A stretch of DNA of 64,000 nt from NCBI GenBank assembly GCA_038025085.1, contig CM076143.1, positions 10,563,001 through 10,627,000 of the forward strand, read 5' to 3'. The DNA is from Tetragonia tetragonoides. Its lineage: Eukaryota; Streptophyta; Magnoliopsida; Caryophyllales; Aizoaceae. Made by a program: the position numbers and the translations under genes. Shown here in pieces: positions 35,720 through 47,300 of the stretch (the stretch's first letter is position 1; the number at the start of each line of letters is the position of its first letter). The notes under the pieces were generated by a model. That model saw only the letters and a list, made by a program, of their open reading frames with translations. It was not told the DNA's origin and ran no database searches.

Positions 35720-36142
35720 ATGGCGAAAGAGGGCGACAAAAAGCAGAAACAAGGGAACGGCACAACCCGTAGTGCAGCCACGGTAAGACGTTTGAAGATG
35801 TACAAAAGTCGACCAAAGCGTGATCGCAAAGGCAAGATTAAAAAGCAAGAATAGCAGTCTAAGGATTTGCCTTGCACTCGAATCCTACTCAATCCTCGCT
35901 ATTTCGGAAACACAAGAGTTATTAGCCAAAAGGATCTCGAGAATTTTCGTGGGGAATATCAAAGCCTTACGTCGAGGAATTCTAGTAACGTCGAGTTGAA
36001 AAGATCAAAAGTGAAGGAGAGGGAGAAGGAGAAGGAGAAGGAGAAGAAGTCATCCACCATGAAAGCAATTTCGGATGTTGTTTTATCTCAGCAGGTTGAA
36101 GATGTGCCTGTTAAATGTGATTTCTACGGAGGCAAGAAATAG
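35720..36142 (+). pseudogene. NUG2/NOG2-like 5' fragment, copy 3 (least damaged)
   Basis: A 140-codon frame broken only by the TAG at 35852-35854 (codon 45) common to all four copies. Before it: MAKEGDKKQKQGN, then SAATVRRLKMYKSRPKRD. After it: QSKDLPCTRIL and YFGNTRVISQKDLENF. No GTPase motifs (G1-G5) follow, so the piece lacks the catalytic domain. The upstream UTR intron is retained. Whether the short first ORF (44 codons) is translated is unknown. Confidence 0.82.
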
Positions 36143-36159
36143 GAGGAAGAAATTAAAGG

Positions 36160-36453
36160 TTTGTTTTTCTAAAAGTAGGGGTTCTAGTGTTTTTCAATTA
36201 CTTATTATTGATGAGGACATTCTTGAGTTAGCGTCTAATTTTACTTGTGTCGTTTGGTCTTTTGTTTTTAGGCAAGGAGATAAAATAGCTTATGAATTAG
36301 TTATAGCGACTTAGCGTATGTGAAGACTGAAATCTTGAGAAGTGGGGTGTTGTTTTTAAGACTCAGAGTATCCGAGTAACATCTCTAATGTAATTGCATT
36401 GCTTTGATATTTTACTTCTAATGAAAAGTTAGTACCGTACTTTACAGTCCTCC
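36160..36453 (+). mobile_element. LINE-like 3' end, unit 3, tail deleted
   Basis: Same body as the other units, but the poly(A) and the following roughly 130 bp are missing. They are replaced by a 26 bp inverted insert at 36454-36479 (see findings). Confidence 0.5.
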
Positions 36454-38124
36454 ACAATAAAAGTTGATGTGTTGTTAGTCTATTTTCTATAATTTTTCCT
36501 CCTCAAAACTAAGCATAGCAAATTTGATTATCACAGTATATATCTTTTTACTTGTTAGCATGGAAAATATATTGAAAGCATATAAAGGCAATGCAGTTTA
36601 GAGCTTGTGCAATACTAACAACACATCAACTTTTATTGTAAATGATAAACAACACAAAGTTCTCAAACTTAAACAACACAAATACTACGCGAACACAATA
36701 AAAGATTAGGCAATGCAACAACAATTCTTAAGGAAATTAAACAAACACTACACGAACACCGTGAATTGAAAGACTTCTCCAACAATAGCTAGCACAAGTT
36801 CTCAGTTCTCAGTTCTCTGATCCAAACATGTAACAACATCTAACACATTTCATTCCAAAGGTGGAACTCTCCCTCCGGCTGCCACGATGTCCTGCTCGAG
36901 CTACAATCATCAAGAAGTGTAAAAAACGACGTCATTATCATTACATATAGGATGCGACTCGTTTACTTGACAGTAATGTATGCAATGCAATCATTTTGAA
37001 AATAAACGCCACCTAAGTTTAAAAAATTATAAATCTTGCTTCAATGGATTGGATTTGAAAAAAAAATCGTCAAAATGAGATATATGTCCTATAAAAGTTG
37101 GGTCATTTCCTGGCGGTGATGACATGTAAGATGACACTTAAGAGGAAATGTTTGTGTGAAGATTACATGTAGATACCACATGCGTACAACTTGGTTAAAT
37201 AACAATAAATGACACTTCTAACAATACCGGCCTTAACTATTTGATGTCATATGTATTTAACTTGACCTTTAATTTTTTATAGCATAAATGAAATTTATTT
37301 AAATGGTACGTTCCTACGTTCGTAGATGATCTACTTAACTAATCTGAATTGGATTAAACTAAATTGAACTAATAATAAATTGAGAAAATAAAGTCTTAGT
37401 ATACTCGAAGAAAAGTTTATTAATCTTTATCTTTTTTTTTTCTTTTTAGAATTTTGATGTAGGCTAAAATTATGTTTATAAATCAATCTTTTTTACATTC
37501 ATTCTAATTTTGATGTAGATTGATTTAAAGGGACATTTCATACCAAAAATATTAAAATAGTCAAATGTAGAATTAGCTATGCAGTATAAAACAGGCATGA
37601 GGTATCACTTAGGAAGTTATTTTCATTTTCGAGAGGTAATCACGAGTCCGTGGGAGCATGGAGATAAAACTAGTATATATATATAATTTTGGGTAAGATC
37701 GCTGGTAATGTGACAAGTGTCACACTTGGTTAGTATTTATTTTTTTATTCTTTTATTTTGGTTCTTATTATGGTGAGTAGTAAATTGTCAAAAATAAATA
37801 TCATATAATAATTTCTATAACCTATTCATATACTTATTTTTATTTAATATTAAACACTAATACAACCTAAAATAGCATTAATCTTCCGCATTAACATTGT
37901 CAATCTTAACTTTTGACTATTCAGATATTGTAAGCATGCTTGACTTGACAATTAGTTGTCTATTAAATTCTATTTTCTATTCAAAAAATAATTAAAATTG
38001 CATGTGACGTACAAATGTCATAATTTGATAAATCTAAAATGACATCATATCAAGTTTTAACGTTATCAAAATTATAAGAACTTTAATTGAGTATTGATGA
38101 TGAGTATTTGGGGAATAGATGCAC

Positions 38125-38126
<2 letters not shown>

Positions 38127-38198
<72 letters not shown>
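38127..38198. repeat. (TA)n tract, unit 3
   Basis: About 72 bp of TA, followed by the AACAAGTTTTATG block as in unit 2. Confidence 0.95.
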
Positions 38199-38199
<1 letters not shown>

Positions 38200-38908
38200 C
38201 AAGTTTTATGTAATTGTGGGTATAAGCGTAGTTAACTTACAAGAGTCGCATTTTGAGGACTTACCTATTATTTTTCATTTTCCTAGATGGTGAGTTGTCG
38301 CAATTGTTTTTTCCATTTGAAAGGAAGTTAGCCTTCCCGTTTCTAAATTCGAATTAGTCACATATAGGGCCGGTCTGATCAAACCGACAATTGTTTAATA
38401 ACAAAAATAAAATTAATTGGTATAAGCGTATGTTACGTGAAAATGCACTATTATTTGTGAGGATAATCATCATTTATATGATAGTGGTCAAATTTTAATT
38501 AAGTTTTATATTTGAGGGTATAAACATATGTTAAATATGTGACTAAATTTTGCATGGATAAGCGAAAATAAAATTACATATTTCACATTTGTTGTGCAAT
38601 TTGTTAAGTTATATTTTAGATGTACAATTGCAAGTTAGGTGACAAATTATAGATATTTGTTTTTAATAGGACAATGATAAGTAATATGACACGTAAACTT
38701 TTGGCCAATCACTATATTCTTTATTCTATATATACCTTTTTATAATTTAAAAAACTTCAAAAATTTAGCTGATAATATTATAACATATAGTGATAAACGG
38801 ACAATCCGTGTGTGGCACGAGTTATTTCCTAGTGTAAAGATAAACTTTGGACGGAGGGAGTAATTCAGTTCAATTCAGTTCAGGTGAATTTATCAAACGG
38901 ACTCTAAA

Positions 38909-39120
38909 GGTGACCCTATTTTTCTGTGAGCACTACCATTGCTCCAAGCTGGAAGTAAGCAAGGTCGTGTGTTCGAATCTTGTGAAAGGAAACTACTTAC
39001 TGGGAGCACTTTAGCCTTTGTGTGGCCGACTTGATGCAAACCTGATTAGTCTTGGCCCAAAGAGCTGAGTTGAACTTGTGGTTAAACCCAAAAAACAAAA
39101 TTAAAATAAAAAATAAAAAA
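38909..39120 (+). repeat. SINE-like element, unit 3
   Basis: Third array copy of the SINE-like sequence, with a B box GTTCGAATC and an A-rich tail. Confidence 0.55.
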
Positions 39121-39552
39121 TGGGAATACCCTAACAAAAAAACAAACAAAAACGGACAACACCTAAAAAAAAAAAAAACTATACTGAAAAAGCCCTAGCC
39201 GAAGAGAAACAAAAGGAACTCGTACGTTTCAATCTTTCACAAAATATTCAGTTTTGAGCATTCTTCCACTTATTTCCTGTTACCCTTACAGAATCGAATT
39301 CAATCCATAATTGTAATCCTCTACAAGATATAAAGGTACTTTCAATTCCCTATACCTTTGATTATTTTTGTATGCTTAATCTGTTTTCTCCCTTTTTTCC
39401 TTAATGATTTGTTAGGTTTTGATCCTATTAGGGCTCTTAAATCAACAAGTTGCGAATGACTTGCTATCAATATTATCATCAATAACTATTATCAATTTGT
39501 TTTTTGAGCCACCATGTTTTTATTCTTTTGGTAGCACTCCAATTTGCATCTA

Positions 39553-39963
39553 ATGGCGAAAGAGGGCGACAAAAAGCAGAAATAAGGGAACGGCACAACC
39601 CGTAGTGCAGCCACGGTAAGACGTTTGAAGATGTACAAAAGTCGACCAAAGCGTGATCGCAAAGGCAAGATTAAAAAGCAAGAATAGCAGTCTAAGGATT
39701 TGCCTTGCACTCGAATCCTACCCGATCCTCGCTATTTCGGAAACACAAGAGTTATTAGCCAAAAGGATCTCGAGAATTTTCGTGAGGAATATCAAAGCCT
39801 TACGTCGAGGAATTCTAGTAATGTCGAGTTGAAAAGATCAAAAGTGAAGGAGAAGGAGAAGGAGAAGAAGTCATCCACCATGAAAGCAATTTCGGATGTT
39901 GTTTTATCTCAGCAGGTTGAAGATGTGCCTGTTAAATGTGATTTCTACGAAGGCAAGAAATAG
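39553..39963 (+). pseudogene. NUG2/NOG2-like 5' fragment, copy 4
   Basis: Carries the same private TAA (AAATAA) and FYEGKK tail as copy 2, plus the common TAG. It lies in the truncated last unit and is followed by the LINE-like end to poly(A) near 40289. Confidence 0.8.
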
Positions 39964-39989
39964 GAGGAAGAAATCAATGGTTTGTTTTT

Positions 39990-40289
39990 CTAAAAGTAGG
40001 GGTTCTAGTGATTTTCAATTACTTATTATTGATGAGGACATTCTTGAGTTAGCGTCTAATTTTACTTGTGTCGTTTGGTCCTTTGTTTTTAGGCAAGGAG
40101 ATAGAATAGCTTATGAATTAGTTATAGCGACTTAGTGTATGTGAAAGACTGAAATCTTGAGAAGTGGGGTGTTGTTTTTAAGACTTAGAGTATCCGAGTA
40201 ACATCTCTAATGTGATTGCATTGCTTTGATATTTTACTTCTAATGAAAAGTTAGTACCGTAGTTTACAGTCCTCCACTCAAAAAAAAAA
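39990..40289 (+). mobile_element. LINE-like 3' end with RNase H relic, unit 4
   Basis: As in unit 2 (GDRIAYEL). The poly(A) is shorter (about 9 A) before GAGGGGATTTTGC. Confidence 0.5.
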
Positions 40290-40590
40290 GAGGGGATTTT
40301 GCTTATCCTATGTTTGAGAGTTTTGTAAAATGGTGGAGGAAACTATAGACAAGTGATAGTGTAAAACAATAGGAAAACACAGTCTAGTTATAACTTGGGG
40401 CTTTTTTACATATATGATTAGTCTATTTTCTATAATTTTTCCTCCTCAAAACTAAGCATAGCAAATTTGATTATCACAGTATATATCTTTTTACTTGTTA
40501 GCATGGAAAATATATTGAAAGCATATAAAGGCAATGCAGTTTAGAGCTTGTGCAATACTAACAACACATCAAATTTTTTTTATTGTAACT

Positions 40591-41184
40591 TTCACCTAAG
40601 TAAAAATAGACAAATTTGCTTGTCTAGTTACTAGACTTGTAACATTTCTAATTTTTTATGCCTCTTGTATCTATGTTATTATTATTATTTTTTATTTTCT
40701 TAATAAATACAAATTTAGTATATTTGACTCTCTAGAAAAGGTAATTAGTCAAACACATGCACTATCTTGGAACCCTTAGGTAAGGTATAGGTTGACTCAA
40801 TATACCATACATTGCCTAAATGTTTGTTAAACTAAAAAGTAAGTGAAAAATAGCTTGTGTGACAAGTTGAGTCCGTCTCCATGAAGACACAGTGACCGAT
40901 GTGAGACGACACCACAAGGAACACATTGAGTACCTTGTGGGCGGGCTTCTTTTTAAAAACCTAAGACCCATTGGCACGACATATAAGCCGGTCCGAGACC
41001 CGACCCGATCTGATCCGTCCGGAGCCCCACCGAAACCATGACGAGCACACGAATCGCGATGCAAGTATGCAACAGAAGACCAAAACGAAGAAAAAAACAC
41101 AAAATCTTGTTATGTACTTTAATTTGTTATGTCTTTGCCTTGGGTTTTGATTAAATTACCGAGAAAAGCGATACTCTTCCCACA
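40591..41184. other. Spacer between array and EMC2 promoter
   Basis: AT-rich to about 40840, then a more GC-rich 250 bp block (about 40840-41090) open on the minus strand. The minus ORF is Arg/Ser/Leu-rich with no family resemblance, and I consider it chance. The block contains GTCCGAGACCCGACCCGATC, which may belong to an unidentified repeat. Confidence 0.4.
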
Positions 41185-41285
41185 CTATATATCAGAGAAC
41201 CAATAACATTAGCCACTGCTAGTGCTCAGTATTAGTCAAATCCTCAATTCCTCATCTTCCCCGTCTCTTTCAAATCGCAGATCCA

Positions 41286-41331
<46 letters not shown>
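41185..41331 (+). promoter_or_regulatory. EMC2 promoter and GA-rich 5' UTR
   Basis: A TATA box CTATATATC lies at 41185-41193, about 140 bp before the ATG. The leader ends in a (GA)n run at 41291-41329, a common 5' UTR feature of plant housekeeping genes. The array ends about 600 bp further upstream. Confidence 0.6.
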
Positions 41332-41332
<1 letters not shown>

Positions 41333-44300
41333 TGGTGACGAAAACGGAGGAATTAGAGTTGAACATCCTAGAGACTCAAGTAGAGCATGGTGGTGGTGGA
41401 GCTTGGGAATATCTCTGTTTGGTTCATAAGCTCAAAATTCGCCGTTCTGATAAGGTCTTGAAGCATGGTTTCGCCATCTTGAATGATCCCAAGAAGCGAT
41501 CTAGTATTGGCGATGAACGTAATGATCTCGTCTCTTTACCTAATTGCTTTTCATTTCTACTTTAAAGTTTTTTTTTCTGGGTTTATGCAATTAGGTTGTG
41601 CTAATGTGTTATGTTATTGAGAATTCTGATATTTGTTGATGGAAAGATTGGTTTTTGGCTTTTGGGTTTCATTGGTATGTTCTGTTTGAAGGTTTTATTG
41701 ATTGGTGGTGTGTGTCTTTTGGCCCCTTTTGATGAATGTGGAATCCCCCCATTGGATTTGGGTCAAGTAGGTGTGTTAGGATCAAATTACATGACCTTGG
41801 TTGATCCGATTAGTAAGAACCCAGCAGCCCTAGTTGTGCTTTTGGTTTTTGTTGAGAATTGCTGATTTGCTGTTAGTACAATAGAATTTAAATAACACTT
41901 GGCGATTGTTAAAAGGACTTCACGAACATTCCTTTTGACTTTAAGGGCGTGCTTGGATCGAGGATTATGTATTAAGGGGTAATGGAGCAAATTAATGGGT
42001 AAAATAGGATTTTTTTTTTGTTTTTATCTTGGGGGGGGGGGGGGGTTGAGTAGTAGGTTTGGTGGAGTTGAACAGGAACTATTCATTTATGAATTCACTA
42101 AAAGATGAATTAAGAGTTCATTTTAGTTCAGAAAGATAGAAGAAAGGGATTTAAATTAGGTTCCTTTCCTGGGTCTTTTATTTTTATTTTTTGTTTAATA
42201 GATAACATGGGTACCAAAGCTTTGATTGAATAATCCCATGAGCCCTGAAGTTAATGACCAGGAAAACCTCCAATGGCCCTGAGGGGACTAGGACCTATGG
42301 AACAGATCTCAGCGGTAAGGTAAGCTGAGCTACCCCCTCAGGGTTCTTTCGTGGGACTTGTTTTAGTGCACTGTTTTCAGTTTCTTTGCTGGTATAGCAG
42401 TGAGCTTTCTCATCTAGCAATGTTTTGGGACTGGGAGCATATGCTCTAGGTTGAACTAACTAAAAAGGCAATTGAGTTGGCATTGTGAGTACCTTGGCCC
42501 TTTACAGTGATTATGTGCTTGCATGTACGTTGAATTGTGAAGAGAAAGTGTTAGTTCATCTTGTGTAGTTCGACAAGCTTCAGTGTTAGGTGGGGTAATT
42601 TTCAGATCTTAGCAGCCAATTTGAGTACTAATCGGAACTTGGTAATGTCTTAAGGGAGGGGCCAGGTTATGTGCTTTGGCACTACTATCTGTCTGATCTG
42701 TTTGATTGAGTTATTTCCTTGGGTTCTGAGTTTTGGCCTTATTTTGTTTGATATTAAGAGGAGTTCTGGTGCCTCAAACCACAAATAATTATGGAGTAAA
42801 GGCCATTACAAGTATTGAAAAATTGTGGAATATTTCTATTCTTTAATTTTTTATGCTGAGATGGACAACCAAGTGGTTTCATGGGAGACGTCTTGATTTT
42901 CAGAAAATGATATAAAACCAAGCCTGGTAAATGTTATACTATAATTTTTAGGCACTTGAAGCATCAGTCTTTTGTTATTTTATTTTTGGATAAGACAATA
43001 CCACACAAATGAAGTATCAGTCTTCTTTGTCAAGTTGTTTGGAAAATGTCAATTGTCCTGTCTGTAAAGGTGTTTGATCACCTACATATCGGATCCAATT
43101 CTGTGGCGTTTTGGCCTACTAGTCCTGGGCCTTTTGGCTTTAGATATTTACCTCACCCATTTAACTTCTTTGGCTGATATTTCTGCTTCCCCCTTAAGTC
43201 TTTAACATATCAAACTAGAATATTTTTATTAATCGATTTAAATATAATTTTTAATTTTTGTATGTACGCTTTTAAAATTAGCAAATACATCATTAGCGGG
43301 AGACAATTCTAAAAGATTCTAGATTTGAGGGTCTTTTGGAAACAACTTCTCAGTTAGTAAGGGTAGGGCCGTGTATATCTGTACTTCACAAGTAGAGCAA
43401 TTGTGGAGTCATTTTTGGTCATAGTTGTTGCTGTGTTGAAGATTTGGTTTTCCTTTAGCCCGTTTTTAACTGGGCACCATGCTGCTCTGACATTAATTGC
43501 GGGGATTGGAATAGGGTTTTATTAGTAACAGTCAAGTTTGACTTTAATTTAATGCGAAGAAATGTGTTTCCATTACCCTCAGTTGAGAGAACTCCGTTCG
43601 TCGCTCCGTAATTTATGATTTCATTTGCTCTTTGAGTGACTCTACAAGCCTACAGTCTACTAAGAACAAAGAAGCAATGTAATAGAGGAGAAGACTTATG
43701 ATTACCCCTGCTACTACTTTAGTAATTACTATTACGGTTTTGTTATATGTTTGGTAATTATTGTTACTACTCTTGCTGTTGCTTCTATTGCTATTTTTTT
43801 AAAGTTCTGTGGTGCTGTTTTTTTCTTCTTTTCCTTTCTTCTTTTGTTGCCCAAATTTGTTTGCTAAACAGTGCTATTGGTTCCTTCTACAGAATGGACG
43901 TTATATGAGCAAGTAGCAATTGCGGCCATGGACTGTAACTCTCTTGACGTTGCAAGGGTATGTCAATACTGCTTGATGTGATAGCTCTCAGTCCATTCCC
44001 AAATACTATTCTCCCGCTTCTATTTGCCTTCTATTTTGAGGAAATGCCACTCGAAAATGTTAGGATGATTAAAATGAAAATTAAAGTGTTACTATTGTTC
44101 TATTGTATGGAGGGTCGTAATTGTATCCGGATGTCCATAATGGAAAATGATTCCATTATTGGAATAATAAAGAATACTTAGTTGGCAGAAGGATTTGTAC
44201 CCTCAAAGGTTACAAGTTACAACCAGTATGCTAATTTGGAGTTTTGGAAGTAGAAAGATTATCTTGTATCAAGTTTGGTATCATTACAATTTTCTTGAGC

Positions 44301-47300
44301 TCTTCACAAGCAGCTGGAATTGAGCCTAGTACCTTGTCAATTGTGATCTTCTCTGTCCATTGTTGTATTTTCATCTGTTATTTTATTTTGGCTTCTGTGA
44401 AGCTTTTTGTGAGGGATGCATTCATATTGGGTTTTAGTTGGCTGTTTTACACAGAAGCTAGCCACGTTGTTAAGTAAAAGCTAATTGGCAGGGCCAAAAT
44501 TTAAAGTAAAGAAAGCTTCTCTGCAACTATAAGAAAGCTTCTCTGCAACTACAAGGGCATTAGACTTTACTTACCCTCTGAGTAAACAGCTTGCTTGTTG
44601 ATTCAGTTGTTAAGTTGTGTTTATTCTTGCATTCATCTTCTTCTGTAAGTATGCTAGAGTTGCTGCTCTTATTGTTAGTCTACACTGATCTCCTGATGTT
44701 TGATTCGTGCAGGATTGCATTAAAGTGCTAGGCAAGAAGTTCCCAGATAGCAAAAGGGTTGGTGAGTTGATCGATAAAACTTTTATATTTAAGTGTTGAT
44801 CTGTTACTTTGGAGGAAGCGCACTGTATAAAAAAATTCTGTTGATTGTAGAAGAGTCAACTTGTTGGACATTGCTCATGATGTCTTTGGAAAGTGTCTTC
44901 TAACTTGGTTGAAACCATTGTAGTACCTTTGACCTTAGAAGTTGCGGATGTTAAAATAACCTAATGTTGTGTATCTTGAACAGTAGAAAACATATTACAT
45001 TTCATCCTGATCTAATATGACCCGACAATTCATGTTCTTGAACCACCTTCATTACGTAGAGAGAATATAAATTTCTGATGCTATAAATTTTGTATTTTCT
45101 ACTTGATGCCTGAGGGTACCTTATTTTGTATGAACTGTGGATATTCCTTTGTTCACATACCTCTAATGCTGTTTAGAGGTTGCTCAAACTATGTTGTTAC
45201 CATGATAGATGTGTATCAGTTAGCATATGTTGCCTGCGTTCTTGTGCATGGGCTTCAGACAGAGAACACTTCAAATTCTGTTCTCTCATTATTTGTTATG
45301 AATTCCAATTCTTGTTTGTCAAGAACTCATCCCACTGAACATTTTGGTGTGAATTCTGCAAGCGGTGTTATATTATTTCCGTGCTTCCATTACGGGTTTT
45401 GGTGCTTTCTGACGAGTGTTGACTGTTGATCATCAGTGTTAATTAAAACACAATTGAAATACGGGGATCCCAGGCCTACTGCGCAGTCTCGTAGCATTCT
45501 CGATGGAGGATGTAAAATTTAATTTAAAGTTCAATACTGGTATTTAATTATCATATTGAGGATGGCAGCTAGCGTATTTTCATTGTCATGTCATTTCTAT
45601 GACAATGTTTCTCATAGTTTGAGTGCTGTAACTTTAAAGTCATTAATGTTGAATTAAGTTACAATTTATATTTTGTCACTTATGCATATGGTTCACATTC
45701 TTGGTGTGAATTATTGATGTTGTATTCATCTTCTGCTTAACCTGTGCCAGGGCATAGCTTTTGAGCTAGTGATTCATTTTTTTTTTTTTTTAGATAACAT
45801 GGGTAATTGGGTATCCAAGCTTTGCTTGACTAATCCCATGGGCCCTGAAGTTAACGACCAGGAAAACCTTCATTTTCCCTGAGGGGACTCAAACTTGGGA
45901 CTTCTGGAATAAATCTCAGAGATCTTACCAACTGCTCTAACCCCTCAGGGTTAAGAGCTAGTGATTCATATTGCTCTGCCATTCCCTTTCTTTTTGTTTC
46001 CATCACATTTTCTCCTCAATATATTACCGAGCGATTAATATTGTGGTAAATCATCTGTATTATTACATTGCAATTGCTTGACATGAATTGTTGACACGGT
46101 TGTGAGTCTTTTGACCTAGAAGTTTTTCTGCTCCTTGCTATGTCCAGAGTAGTGTCTGGTGTTTGGTTGTGTCATTTGGGATTGTTAGGATAACATAATT
46201 GGGAACTTGAAGTTGTTTTCTCTTGTCTTGGTTATTTCACTTTTAATGGCTTGTACTTTTACAGGTAGGTTGGAGGCAATGCTGCTTGAAGCAAAGGGCT
46301 CTTGGGAAGAGGCAGAGAAAGCTTATTCTAGCCTTTTAGAGGACAACACACTTGATCAAGTAAATTTTTAATGTGTCTTCTGTTTCTTCTCACTCTTTCT
46401 CCCCTCCCTCGAATTGTTTTCCTTTCTCTCAAGAACGACCATGACATACTTCTACGTATATTGTAGCATGTCCCATATACATCTCTTCGTTCTTTTCTTG
46501 TGATTTAAAAGCAGAATGCGATATAGTGTTATATCAGTCAAGTGTAATTGCTTCTTTTTTTTTCCCTCCCTGTAGGTTATCCACAAAAGGAGGGTGGCCA
46601 TTGCAAAGGCTCAAGGTGATATCCTGAAAGCTATTGAGTGGCTTAACAAATACTTGGAAATGTAAGGCTAATATACAACAATCTAATTTTTTTTTAATTT
46701 TTTTTAATGAGCCTTCGAAGGGCCATCGCGCTTCAACAATTGATATATGTATATGAATTTTGAGGTGTATGGCAAATAATATTCTCCTGTACCCCATTTT
46801 GTTAGATTTATGGCAGATAATGATGCTTGGAGAGAACTTGCTGAAATTTATGTCTCCCTGCAGATGTAAGATTTTTTTTAACTTCATTGATAATGATTGT
46901 ATTTTATCTGCTCCTATAACATTTTTTTTGGTCGAGCTTTTATTTACGGTATTAATTTAATTTTTTGTTTGTGATTTCTTTCTGTCATATACTCAGGTAT
47001 AAGCAAGCTGCTTTCTGCTACGAGGAGCTTATATTAGCTCAACCCACAGTTCCTCTGTATCACCTTGCTTATGCTGATGTAAGTGCTTTCTCCACGTTAA
47101 AGAACTTTTTGTTTTCTTTCTCTTGTATTGTCTTGTGTAATTCTACATGAGAATGGACTTTTTGAGAAGTAAGAAATTTGAGTATTAAAGAAGCTATTGT
47201 TCACCTTCATGAATAATATTGATATTGAGGTTTGCTAGAAGCCAAAGATCATAAACAAAGTGAGAGAACTATCATTGATCTTGGAAACTCGTAGATTTTC

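Noticed and set aside
35647..35892. Minus-strand ORFs (MQGKSLDCYSCFLILPLRSR) repeated in all array units
   Set aside because: They are the antisense of the NUG2-like fragments; their repetition reflects the array, not a gene family.
40816..41100. 94-codon minus-strand ORF upstream of EMC2
   Set aside because: No recognisable domain or promoter, and composition follows a local GC-rich block. Kept only as a spacer note.
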